A DNA stretch of 36,041 bases, taken from positions 1 through 36,041 of the forward strand of contig JAQIBT010000010.1 in assembly GCA_027858915.1 (NCBI GenBank), written 5' to 3'. Origin of the DNA: Salinisphaera sp. (GTDB lineage Bacteria; Pseudomonadota; Gammaproteobacteria; Nevskiales; Salinisphaeraceae). Under the pieces are notes generated by a model that was not told the DNA's origin, searched no databases, and worked only from the letters and a program-made list of their open reading frames with translations. Each line of letters starts with the position of its first letter. The first letter of the stretch is position 1. Positions 1-8,800 of the stretch are shown in pieces. Position numbers and translations under genes: made by a program.

Positions 1-120
1 CGCAGAGCGCCGGCCGCAGTCATTCTGCGGTCAAGCTCTGCAACGCCGGATGGCGGGATTTTGGGCCGCAACCCGGAGGGACGGCGGCGCGGTGTCGTAT
101 GAAACGCCAACAGGCCCTAG
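1..120 (-). repeat. Dispersed intergenic repeat, copy A (partial, runs off the left edge)
   Basis: Read on the minus strand from base 120, this stretch begins CTAGGGCCTGTTGGCGTTTC and matches the start of the copy at 35844 (29 of the first 35 bases by eye). Further in, a GTCCC...GGGTTG...CAAA...CCGGCGTTGCA block (about bases 85-40) matches the block at about 35974-36025 in the last copy. It also contains a small perfect hairpin, CCGCAG-TCATT-CTGCGG, at 14-30. The repeat end lies 8 bases beyond the minE stop. The end sits on CTAG, which fits the YTAR target preference of IS5-family elements, but no transposase is visible, so a MITE-like or REP-like nature is inference. Confidence 0.6.
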
Positions 121-127
121 CCGCAGG

Positions 128-391
128 TCAGTGGCGTGACTCCGGCAAGGTGATGTTCAGTTCAAGGACCTCGAGGTCGCCTTCGCGCTCGATCTCCATC
201 TGGACGGCGTCTTCGCCAACGTGGACGTATCTACGCAGAACGTCCAGCAGATCGCGCTGGAGCTGAGGGAAATAATCCGGATGGTCGCCACGCCCGGCCC
301 GCCGATGGGCCACCACGACCTGCAGCCGCTCCTTGGCCATTTGCGCCGAGGAGCCTTTTTTCTCGGAACGAAATACGTCGAGCCAACCCAT
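128..391 (-). CDS. minE: Cell division topological specificity factor MinE
   Basis: 87 residues, the usual length for MinE. The N-terminus GWLDVFRSEKKGSSAQMAKERL is the membrane-binding and MinD-contacting segment typical of the family, followed by the LQVVVAHRR contact helix and a C-terminal topological-specificity domain. MinE stimulates MinD ATPase activity at the membrane and drives the pole-to-pole oscillation that keeps MinCD away from midcell. It is the last gene of minC-minD-minE, starting 3 bases after the minD stop, so it is surely co-transcribed and probably translationally coupled. The dispersed repeat begins 8 bases past the stop. Identification is secure from sequence and context. 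Confidence 0.97.
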   Translation of the reverse strand: MGWLDVFRSEKKGSSAQMAKERLQVVVAHRRAGRGDHPDYFPQLQRDLLDVLRRYVHVGEDAVQMEIEREGDLEVLELNITLPESRH

Positions 392-394
392 GGT

Positions 395-1204
395 TTATCT
401 CCCCATCAGCCGGTTGAAGAAGCCTTTCTTCGTCGCTTCGATGAAACGCATTGGCCGATCCTCACCGAGAAAACGTGCCACCATGTCGATATAGGCGCCG
501 CCTGCATCGGCATTGTTCTCAAGAACGACCGGCATGCCGGAGTTGGATGCATTGAGCACGGTTTCGGACTCGGGCACCACACCCAACAGCGGGATCGCCA
601 GAATGTCGCCGACGTCTTCCAGCGAGAGCATCTCGCCCTTGCCGACACGCGAGGGCGCGTAACGCGTCACCACGAGATGCTCCTTGATCGGCGTCACGCC
701 CTCGATCGCCCGCTTGGTCTTGGACGACAACATGCCCAGCACGCGATCCGAGTCACGAACCGAGGAGACTTCCGGGTTGGTCACGACCAACGCTTCATCG
801 GCGTAGTACATCGCCATCAGCGCGCCGGTTTCGATACCGGCCGGCGAGTCGCAGATGATGTAGTCGAAGTCCTCGGACAGCTTGTCCAGCGTACGCTCGA
901 CCCCTTCCCTGTTCAGCGCGTCCTTGTCGCGGGTCTGGGACGCCGCCAGGATGTACAGGTTCTCGATGCGCTTGTCGCGGATCAGGGCCTGCTTGAGATT
1001 GGCTTCGCCGTTGATCACGTTGACGAAGTCGAACACCACACGGCGCTCGCATCCCATGATCAGGTCAAGGTTGCGCAGTCCCACATCGAAGTCGATGACG
1101 ACGGTCTTGTGTCCCCGCATGGCAAGCCCGGCAGCAAACGACGCCGAGGTGGTGGTCTTGCCGACCCCGCCCTTGCCCGAGGTGACTACGATAATCTTGG
1201 TCAC
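395..1204 (-). CDS. minD: Septum site-determining protein MinD (ParA-type ATPase)
   Basis: 269 residues, normal for MinD. The deviant Walker A motif KGGVGKTT (K11 and K16) is at the N-terminus, followed by the switch region VIDFDVGLRNLDLIMG near residues 37-52 and ICDSPAGIE near 117-125. The last residues, KKGFFNRLMGR, form the amphipathic membrane-targeting helix. MinD dimerises with ATP on the inner membrane, recruits MinC to block FtsZ assembly near the poles, and is released by MinE. The start lies 3 bases from the minC stop and the stop 3 bases from the minE start, the standard tight operon. All key residues appear intact. Confidence 0.98.
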   Translation of the reverse strand: MTKIIVVTSGKGGVGKTTTSASFAAGLAMRGHKTVVIDFDVGLRNLDLIMGCERRVVFDFVNVINGEANLKQALIRDKRIENLYILAASQTRDKDALNREGVERTLDKLSEDFDYIICDSPAGIETGALMAMYYADEALVVTNPEVSSVRDSDRVLGMLSSKTKRAIEGVTPIKEHLVVTRYAPSRVGKGEMLSLEDVGDILAIPLLGVVPESETVLNASNSGMPVVLENNADAGGAYIDMVARFLGEDRPMRFIEATKKGFFNRLMGR

Positions 1205-1207
1205 TCG

Positions 1208-1966
1208 TTACTCCTGCAATTCGATCATCAAATTATCATTATCCAGACGGACCTGAACCGTCTTGGACAGCACTCCCTCGTCCATCGCTTCGGCGACCTT
1301 GTAGCAGCCGGCAATCGCCACCAGATCGGGCTCGAAGCGGCGGCAGAATATCCGTGCCTCGGTATCACCCGATGCGCCGGCCAGCGCACGACCGCGCAGG
1401 GCACCGTAGACATGAATATGGCCATCGGCGAGCACTTCCGCGCCTTCGCTCACCGAGGTAGCGATGACCAGATCACCGCCGCGCGCATAGATCTGCTGGC
1501 CCGAGCGGACCGGTTTGGTGACAAGCCGCGTGGGACTCTTCGCACTGCTATCGGTGTCGCCGGCCGCGCGTGCCGGCTGCTCGTTACGCTCCGGTTTTTT
1601 CTCGGCCGGCTTGTCCTCCGGCGTCTTGTCCTCTGGCATCTTCGCATTTCGCCCGGGCGATGACATCAGGCCGAGGCCGGCTTCGCGCGCCGCCTCGGCG
1701 GCGGCCTTGCCGGCATCCAGCACGCCGACCACGCTCAGATCGGCCGCCTTGAGAATTTCGGTCACGCGTTTGAGATCCGGCAGACCGGCAGGCAACGACA
1801 ACAACACCGGCATGCGGGAGAAAAATCCCGGCGCTCGAGCCAGCTGCTCGTCCACCAGACGAGCAATGCTGTCGCAATCGGTTTCGCGAATTTCAAGCAC
1901 CGTCAAGGTCATCATCCGGCCCTTGAAAACAACGCCTGTATCGCTTGCAGTGGTCGTACCTGCCAT
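1208..1966 (-). CDS. minC: Septum site-determining protein MinC
   Basis: 252 residues. The N-terminal domain (about 12-105, containing FKGRMMTLTVLEIRE) inhibits FtsZ polymerisation. A charged Pro/Lys/Glu linker at about 108-148 (PEDKTPEDKPAEKKPE) is longer and more repetitive than in E. coli. The C-terminal beta-helix domain (about 152-250) carries the conserved GQQIYARGGDLVI, DGHIHVYGALRGRALAG and Gly/Asp-rich turns that bind MinD and FtsZ. First gene of the min operon. The ATG at 1966 gives the usual N-terminus but has a poor ribosome-binding site; ATGs at 1915 and 1912 would cut into the conserved first strand, so the long start is preferred. Confidence 0.95.
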   Translation of the reverse strand: MAGTTTASDTGVVFKGRMMTLTVLEIRETDCDSIARLVDEQLARAPGFFSRMPVLLSLPAGLPDLKRVTEILKAADLSVVGVLDAGKAAAEAAREAGLGLMSSPGRNAKMPEDKTPEDKPAEKKPERNEQPARAAGDTDSSAKSPTRLVTKPVRSGQQIYARGGDLVIATSVSEGAEVLADGHIHVYGALRGRALAGASGDTEARIFCRRFEPDLVAIAGCYKVAEAMDEGVLSKTVQVRLDNDNLMIELQE

Positions 1967-2005
1967 ATTCGAGTCGTCGATTAATGCAAGGGCGCGAGTC
2001 TAGCA

Positions 2006-2029
2006 TGCAAAAAGACCGCCACGGTCTGC
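2006..2029 (-). terminator. Terminator-like hairpin upstream of minC
   Basis: On the minus strand the stem AGACCG-TGG-CGGTCT (2027-2013) runs straight into five T residues (2012-2008), a textbook intrinsic-terminator shape. It lies about 45 bases upstream of the minC start, with no minus-strand gene before it. It may attenuate the min operon, end a short leader RNA, or be fortuitous. The stem is only 6 bp, so confidence is limited. Confidence 0.35.
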
Positions 2030-2172
2030 TTATCGCGGCAAAAACCGACGCGGTCATGGCGTATTTGCAGCCCCGAGCAACGATGCTTTCATCCATGGGA
2101 CTATTGGGCGTCCGCCACGCTGTTGGCGAACACCTCTATGGCGGAAACACCTATCGACTGTCGGATCAATAA

Positions 2173-3054
2173 ATGACCTGTTATCTCGATGCTGTCCAAC
2201 ACATGTCGCTGCGCGGATTGGAACACGCCTGGCGTGAGTTCGGTCCGCGCGATGCGCCTGCCCTTGTGCTGTTGCACGGTCTGATGGACAACGGCGCCAG
2301 TTTCGCGCCGCTGGTCGACGCACTCGCCGAGCGATTGCGCACGCCGCGGCGGATTCTTGCCCCCGATTGGCGTGGCCACGGCGCGACCGGCTGGGCGCCT
2401 GGGGGCCAGTACTGGTTTCCCGAGTATCTGGCCGATCTCGATGCGTTGCTTGGACAATGGGTCGGCGACGAACCGGTCACGCTGATCGGCCATAGCATGG
2501 GCGGCCAGATCGCCAGCCTGTTCGCCGGCACGCGCAGGGAGCGCGTATGCCGGCTGATCGCGCTCGATAGCCTCAACGTCCCCGATGCCGACCGGGGCAA
2601 GACGCCCGACCGGTATGCTCGCTGGCTACAGGCGCAGACACATCCACCACAGCTTCGGATATACGACGATCTCGAAGCGATCGCCGCGCGTATCGCACAC
2701 CGCTATCCGGAACTGACGCTCGATCTGCGGAATTTTCTTGCCGAGCACTGGTCAACACCGGTCGACGGTGGACCGCGTCGTCGGATGCGCGTCGATCCAT
2801 GGCACCGAATCAGCTTTCCATACGGTTTTCGCGCCGACGAGGCAATGTCAATATGGCGCCGGGTTTCGGCCCCGGTGCTATGCATCGACGGCGGCGCCTC
2901 GCGCGCGGCCTGGTTCACACCAGAGTCACAGATGCACCAACGGCGGGCATGCTTTATGCAGCTGCGCCGCGTCGTTGTCCCGGGCAGTGGCCATATGCTG
3001 CACCTACAGACACCCCAAGACGTGGCAGACCATATTGTCGGGTTCATCGAATAG
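2173..3054 (+). CDS. Alpha/beta-fold hydrolase
   Basis: 293 residues with a clear alpha/beta-hydrolase pattern: the oxyanion motif LLHGLMDN (33-40), the DWRGHG turn (65-70), the nucleophile elbow GHSMGG (serine 108) and the catalytic histidine in GSGHMLHLQTP (H274). The acid residue cannot be assigned by eye. No signal peptide, so cytoplasmic. The substrate is unknown; carboxylester, thioester or C-C bond hydrolysis are all possible. It is divergent from minC and upstream of fadE on the same strand, with 140 bases between, which loosely suggests acyl or lipid metabolism. Neither the ATG at 2173 nor the one at 2203 has a good ribosome-binding site; conservation around LRGLEHAWREFG is compatible with either. 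Confidence 0.85.
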   Translation: MTCYLDAVQHMSLRGLEHAWREFGPRDAPALVLLHGLMDNGASFAPLVDALAERLRTPRRILAPDWRGHGATGWAPGGQYWFPEYLADLDALLGQWVGDEPVTLIGHSMGGQIASLFAGTRRERVCRLIALDSLNVPDADRGKTPDRYARWLQAQTHPPQLRIYDDLEAIAARIAHRYPELTLDLRNFLAEHWSTPVDGGPRRRMRVDPWHRISFPYGFRADEAMSIWRRVSAPVLCIDGGASRAAWFTPESQMHQRRACFMQLRRVVVPGSGHMLHLQTPQDVADHIVGFIE

Positions 3055-3090
3055 ACAGGCGATTCCAAGCGGTTCGAACGCTGACGCCGC

Positions 3091-3125
3091 GTATTTTCGG
3101 TAATCGAAAATACCTCGTTTGCGAG
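3091..3125 (+). promoter_or_regulatory. Two adjacent inverted repeats upstream of fadE
   Basis: A perfect 9-bp inverted repeat, GTATTTTCG-GTAAT-CGAAAATAC (3091-3113), is followed at once by CTCG-TTTG-CGAG (3114-3125). No T-run follows, so this does not look like a terminator for the upstream hydrolase. The position about 70-100 bases before the fadE start suits an operator for a fatty-acid-responsive repressor. The regulator is not identified; the half-site is not an obvious match to E. coli FadR. Confidence 0.45.
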
Positions 3126-3194
3126 TCCGGGTGTGGTTGCCTATGCTCGACCATATAAGACATCAGAACGGCCATTACGGTCGCGGAGTGCCTC

Positions 3195-5675
3195 ATGCTA
3201 GCTGTCCTCTGGATCGTGATTTTTCTGGCCGTTGTATTGACGCTTGCATACCAACGCGTTTCCTTGATTACCGCTACGGCGGTGATTGCGGTCACGCTTG
3301 CGGTGTGCACGCTGACCAGCACTGGCTGGGGGCTTGCTGTGTTTCTCTGGCTGGTGTTTGCCGCAATCTTTGCGCCGCTGAACATCACGGCTGTCCGCAA
3401 AGCGTGGCTCACCCGCCCCGCGCTGGATCTGTTTCGCAAGGTACTGCCCACCCTGTCAGCGACCGAACGTACCGCGCTGGATGCCGGCACCGTGTACTGG
3501 GAAGGCGAGATGTTTTCTGGCAAACCCAATTGGCGCCGCCTGGAGGAATTGCCGCCGCCGGAACTGTCGGACGAAGAACAGGCGTTTCTCGACGGTCCGG
3601 TTCAGACGCTGCTCGACATGTGCGACGAATGGCAGATCACGCACAAGGACGCCGATCTGACGCCCGAGGCCTGGCAATACATCAAGGACAATAAATTCTG
3701 GGGCATGATCATCCCCAGGCAGTACGGCGGCCTGGAATTTTCCGCCTACGCGCATTCCTGTGTGCTTGCCAAGGTCGGCTCCGGCCCAGCCGGCGGCACC
3801 GTAGGGCCCGTCGTTGCCGTACCCAACTCACTGGGCCCGGCCGAGCTGCTCATGCACTACGGTACCGAAGAGCAGAAAAATCATTACCTGCCACGACTTG
3901 CAGTCGGCGACGAGATTCCCTGCTTCGGCCTGACCAGCCCGCATGCCGGCTCCGACGCCGGTGCGATTCCCGACAAGGGCGTGGTCTGCCGTGGCACGTG
4001 GAAAGGCGAGGAAGTCGTCGGCATGAAGCTGACCTGGGACAAGCGCTATATCACGCTGGCACCCGTCGCCACGGTGCTTGGGCTGGCCTTCAAGATGTAC
4101 GACCCAGACGGCCTGCTCGGCGATCAGAAAGCACTGGGCGTCACCTGTGCGCTGATTCCGACCGATACCGAGGGCTGTCATACCGGGCGGCGCCACTTTC
4201 CCTCGAGCTCGCCGTTCCAGAACGGCCCGACCTGGGGCGATGAGGTGTTCGTGCCCTTGTCGTACATCATTGGCGGACAGCCGATGATCGGCCAAGGCTG
4301 GCGCATGCTTATGGAGTGCCTGTCGGTCGGGCGGTCTATTTCCCTGCCGTCAGGTTCAACAGGCGATGCCATTTCCAACGCGCGGCTGACCGGCGCCTAT
4401 GCGGTGATCCGGCGTCAGTTCAACGTGTCGATCGGTGCATTCGAAGGTATCCAGGAAGCGCTGGCGCGCATCGGCGGCAAGACCTATGCCTGTGAATCGG
4501 TACGACGCTTCACCGCGAACGCGGTCGATCTCGGCGAGAAACCGTCGGTAGCCTCGGCCATTGCCAAGTATCACGTCACCACCATGGCTCAGGAAGTCGC
4601 CAAGGACGCCATGGACGTGCATGCGGGCAAGGCCGTCATGATGGGGCCGTCCAATCCGATCGGGCGCAGCTTTCAGGCCGCGCCGGTCAATATCACGGTG
4701 GAAGGCGCGAACATTCTCACCCGATCGATGATGATCTTCGGCCAGGGGGCGATTCGTTGTCATCCGTATGTGCTGGACGAGATCGCCGCCGCCAACAACA
4801 GCGATCGCGCTGCCGCACTCGATGACTTCGATCGTCTGCTCTACCGCCATATCGGGCACGACCTCGCCGCGGCGGCCCGATCACTGGTCATGGGTCTGAC
4901 CGGCGGCATGGGATCGGCTGTCGGCAAGACAAAAGAACTTGCGCCCTACTATCAGGCGATGAACCGCTATTCGGCAAATCTGGCCTTGCTGGCGGATATC
5001 GCGATGGCCACGCTCGGCGGCACGTTGAAGTTCCGCGAGTCCTTGTCTGCCCGGCTGGGCGACGTACTGTCGCATCTGTATATCGCCAGCGCCACGCTCA
5101 AGCGCTTCGTCGAGGACGGTGCACACGCTGAGGATCTGCCGCTGGTGCAGTGGGTTTGTGAAGACGCGTTTGCGCACATTGAAATCGCGCTGGCAGGGGT
5201 CTTGCGGCATCTGCCGAGCCGGCCAGCCGCCTGGCTTGCCGGCGGCCTGATCTTTCCACTGGGCCGCACGGCGCGCGTGCCCAGCGACACGTTGGGTGGT
5301 CGCGTGGCCGGGCTGGTTCAGACTCCGGGGGGCGTGCGCGATCGCTTGACGCCGCGGTGCTACATATCTCAGACAAAGACGACCCAGGGTGGCGCCCTGT
5401 TCGAGCAGGCCATGCTGGCCACTCTGGACTGCGCCGGGCTGCAGAAGACACTGGTCAAGGCTTGCAAGGACGCCACCGTGACGGTTGACCACCCGCGGGA
5501 ACAGATCGAAGCCGCCGCCGCGGCAGGCGTGTTCAACGACGAGGAAGCCGATCGTATGCGCCAACTCTACGAACTGCAGATGGCCGTGATCCGGGTCGAC
5601 GACTTCGATCCGTCGGAGATGCGCGCTTCGCGGCACGAGCCGCATCAAGTTGCTAACAGTGGCGCCGATGCCTAG
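3195..5675 (+). CDS. fadE: Acyl-CoA dehydrogenase, FadE type, membrane-anchored
   Basis: 826 residues, close to the 814 of E. coli FadE. Residues 1-65 are strongly hydrophobic with two or three membrane segments, as in FadE and unlike short soluble acyl-CoA dehydrogenases. The flavin-binding dehydrogenase core runs from about residue 90 to 510 (HAGSDAGAIPD and WGMIIPRQYGGLEFSAYAHS are recognisable), followed by the FadE-specific C-terminal domain (about 515-790). It catalyses the first, FAD-dependent step of beta-oxidation, acyl-CoA to trans-2-enoyl-CoA. The start at 3195 is preceded by GGAG with 6 bases of spacing. A 13-base tandem duplication spans the stop codon (5664-5689). No other beta-oxidation genes are adjacent. 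Confidence 0.94.
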   Translation: MLAVLWIVIFLAVVLTLAYQRVSLITATAVIAVTLAVCTLTSTGWGLAVFLWLVFAAIFAPLNITAVRKAWLTRPALDLFRKVLPTLSATERTALDAGTVYWEGEMFSGKPNWRRLEELPPPELSDEEQAFLDGPVQTLLDMCDEWQITHKDADLTPEAWQYIKDNKFWGMIIPRQYGGLEFSAYAHSCVLAKVGSGPAGGTVGPVVAVPNSLGPAELLMHYGTEEQKNHYLPRLAVGDEIPCFGLTSPHAGSDAGAIPDKGVVCRGTWKGEEVVGMKLTWDKRYITLAPVATVLGLAFKMYDPDGLLGDQKALGVTCALIPTDTEGCHTGRRHFPSSSPFQNGPTWGDEVFVPLSYIIGGQPMIGQGWRMLMECLSVGRSISLPSGSTGDAISNARLTGAYAVIRRQFNVSIGAFEGIQEALARIGGKTYACESVRRFTANAVDLGEKPSVASAIAKYHVTTMAQEVAKDAMDVHAGKAVMMGPSNPIGRSFQAAPVNITVEGANILTRSMMIFGQGAIRCHPYVLDEIAAANNSDRAAALDDFDRLLYRHIGHDLAAAARSLVMGLTGGMGSAVGKTKELAPYYQAMNRYSANLALLADIAMATLGGTLKFRESLSARLGDVLSHLYIASATLKRFVEDGAHAEDLPLVQWVCEDAFAHIEIALAGVLRHLPSRPAAWLAGGLIFPLGRTARVPSDTLGGRVAGLVQTPGGVRDRLTPRCYISQTKTTQGGALFEQAMLATLDCAGLQKTLVKACKDATVTVDHPREQIEAAAAAGVFNDEEADRMRQLYELQMAVIRVDDFDPSEMRASRHEPHQVANSGADA

Positions 5676-5689
5676 TGCCGATGCCTAGT
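5664..5689 (+). repeat. 13-base tandem duplication across the fadE stop codon
   Basis: GCCGATGCCTAGT occurs twice back to back (5664-5676 and 5677-5689). The first copy contains the fadE stop TAG. Likely a replication-slippage product that duplicated the end of the gene; the second copy is untranslated. Confidence 0.8.
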
Positions 5690-5731
5690 AGAGTGTGTTG
5701 GCGTAGCGAGCGCTCTGGGGGAGCTGTTTCG

Positions 5732-5743
5732 AGTTTCGAAACT
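5732..5743 (+). promoter_or_regulatory. Perfect palindrome AGTTTCGAAACT upstream of the large lipoprotein
   Basis: A 12-bp perfect palindrome about 80 bases before the GTG start of the lipoprotein gene. A further GTTTCGA at 5726-5732 gives a repeated GTTTCGA pattern. The GTTTC/GAAAC half-sites resemble those described for the fatty-acid regulator PsrA in pseudomonads, but spacing differs, so this is only a candidate operator. Confidence 0.35.
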
Positions 5744-5824
5744 AGGCTAATTCCGTTCGCATGATTCTGAGAAATGGGACGCTGCTCGCATGCTGCGCGT
5801 CTTGAACCAAAGGGAGAAACTGCC

Positions 5825-8800
5825 GTGAAACTCAAGCATTCCGACAGGATATGCAGGCCTGGTACGCCTGAGGCGTCCGCTGCTACCAATAATAATGATC
5901 TCAAGACAAGCCGTATCGTGCGTACCGCAATGGTCGGCGCCTCACTGGTCGCGGCGACGATGCTCGCCGGTTGCGGCAACGGTCACGGCGGCAGCAACGG
6001 CCATGCACCGGCACCGTCGCCGCAAGGCCTTACCTTTACCTATCCCTATGACGGCCAGCAGGACGTGGCGCTGACCAGCCAGATCGTGCTGGACTTTCCC
6101 GGCTCGCCGTCGAGCGCGGTCGCCAGCTCGCTATCGCTACGGGCCGGCAACCGCAGCGCCAAGGCTGCAACCGCCGCCACGTTCACGCAGGACAGCAAGA
6201 AAACGGGGGCGATACGGGTTACAACCGCCGACCCGCTGCTGCCGAACACCACTTATTACGTGGTCGCGACCCAAGCGATCAACGGCGGTGGCTCCTCGTT
6301 TGCCAACGGCGATACATTGTTTCAGTTCACCACGCGCCCGGCGCCGGGCCGGCCAGGCCAAGGCAAGTTCCGGGTAACCGAGGCCACGCCGGGCAACACT
6401 AACCCGGTGACCGGGCGCACCACGGTATTCACGCAGTTCAATACCGTACATATCGTGTTCTCGGAAGGCGTAAACCCGGCGACCGTGGTCGCTGGCAGCA
6501 GCTTCAAGTTTACCAACGCGGCCGGCAACGAAGTCCCGGGCGCGCTGCGCGTGGCGGGCCATGAATTAACCTTCGATCCAACCGACGATCTGGCACCCGG
6601 CAGCTACAAGATTGCGCTCAGCAGCGACGTCAAATCGGCGTTCGGCAAATCGCTGGCCGCTTACAGCACATCGCGCCAGGTGCTGAGCTATGGCAAACCG
6701 GTAGAGCAGAACCTCACGGTTTCAAGCTCGACCGACAACGTGGCCGAGTTGCCAACCAGTTCACTGACCGGCCAGCCTGACAATCTCGTCACACTCAGCA
6801 ATCAGCTAATCGGCGCGAATCTGCAGCCGGCCAGCAACAGCCCAGCACGCGCAGGCGTGTTGACGCGACTTGCGCAGCCGAACCAGCCGGGCTTTGGCGA
6901 TGTGTTCCCGTCGTCGATCCCCGCCGGCCAGAAGTTCCAGTTGACACCGCTTTCGCTGAAACTCAACGGCGACATCCGGACGCCAGTTAACAGCGGGCCG
7001 ATCCAGGTCCAGTTCGGCAGCGATGCCAACGTCTACCTAATGTCCAACGATCTGCGCAACGTTGTCACGCCGACCGCTGTCCGGCTGCGTTTCGATCTCA
7101 ACAACACGACGCTGGTCTCGGCGGCGCCAGGCTCGCCCCAGTACATCGTGCAGGCGCTGTCCAACGGTCTGATCAACCAGACTGCGCTCAACGTCCAGGC
7201 TGCCGGGCTGGCTATTCCACAGGACAACGGCGATCTGAAAATCACGACCGTGGGTACCTTCCCATTGCTGGTCAATCGCACCGATGGGCTGACCGTCGAC
7301 TTCGCGTTGACCTTCCTCCTGCCGGCGGCCAACCAGACGCCGGTCAAGAACGACACGACTGCGCCGTTCGTGATCGCTCAGGGTCCGAGTGCCTGTCTGT
7401 ATACCTTCGGCACACCGGCTTACGATGGCGTCTATGGCCAGACCGGTGCCGCACCGACTGCCTTGCCGGAGCAGAGCTGTGTCGGCGTTCTTCAGGCAGG
7501 CCGCGTCCTGGATACGAGTTCGGGCATCAACGACTACTCGGTCGAGGCCAGCCCCTCGGTCGTATTCAGCGAGCCGCTGGATCCGCTGTCGGTCAACGCC
7601 AGCAGCGTACAGCTGACCGGCGGCAGCGGCGATGTCAATGCATCGTACGAGGTCGACGGCTCGACGATCACGATCAACCCGACCCAGCCGCTCAAGCCCG
7701 ACACCCAGTACACCATCAACCTGGGCAGTGGTTCGGCGCTGCGCGACTACGCGGGCAACACGCTGATCGGTTCCAGCCAGCCAATCAAGTTCACGACCGA
7801 ACCGCTGGTAGCCGATAGTTCGGCGGCGCCACTGCTGGGCGAACTCAGTCCAGGGGTCCCTTGCGCACTCGATCCGGCACGCGGCAACTTTGCCAACGGC
7901 GGCGATACCGCTGGCCAGTGCGTGGGTGATACCGACAACAACACGGCCAGCGATCTACCGGTGTTCAAGAGCCCGGCGAACGTGCCCGTCACGGCGTCGT
8001 TCTCCACGCTAGTCAAGCGTGATTCAGTAGTCCTGGCCGATGGCTGTCTGACGCCTGGCAGCGGCAAGTCCAATACCGTCAGCGGTGCCACAGTCGCACT
8101 CGAACGCATGGATGGTGGCGGCCAGTGTACCGGCGTCGCCCCGGCCAGCCTGGCCTTCGGCAACGCCAACAGTGATACCACGCGTGGTTTCTCGATCCGC
8201 CCGATCGACGACCTCGCGGTCGGCAGCCGTTACTGGGTGGTCGTATGTGGCAATCAGGGCTCAACCTGCACCAACAGCATCGTCGGTGCCAACGGCGTCG
8301 CCCTGAACACCGACCCGCTCAGCGGGACTGGCTCTACACCGACCGCCCCCAGCGCTGCGGGCGGCCCGGATATCCTGATGCCGTTCGACGTGATCGCACG
8401 CAGCAGCGACTACTACGCCGAACAGTTCACCCTGCCGTCGACCGATACCAATGGCAACGGCCAGTTCGACGATGCGAATAATGACGGTGTCTACACCGCC
8501 GGCGGTACCGACGAACGGCCGCAGGCAGGTAACCGGACGCTGGTGGCATTGAGCTCGTCGCTGGCCGGGCAGTTCCTACCGATCAGCAACCCGAATCGAC
8601 CAGATGGAAAATATCCGGCGTATCTGTCGCTGACCCGTCCGATCGTCATCGGCAAGACGCTCAATGATTGCAGCGTAGTCGACCGCGTTACCAACGACAA
8701 CGGCGATCCGGCCGTCGGCACGACGCCGAGCCAGTGTATCCAGGTCGGGCTGCTCCCGGGTGGCGATACGGCGCTGACGAGTATCAAGATCGGTCAAGGC

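Noticed and set aside
221-1663. 480-codon open frame on the plus strand opposite minD and minC
   Set aside because: Antisense shadow of well-identified genes in GC-rich DNA; its product shows no family match and it crosses a gene junction.
1893-2096. 67-codon minus-strand frame overlapping the minC start
   Set aside because: No family match and no ribosome-binding site; it overlaps the conserved minC N-terminus in another frame.
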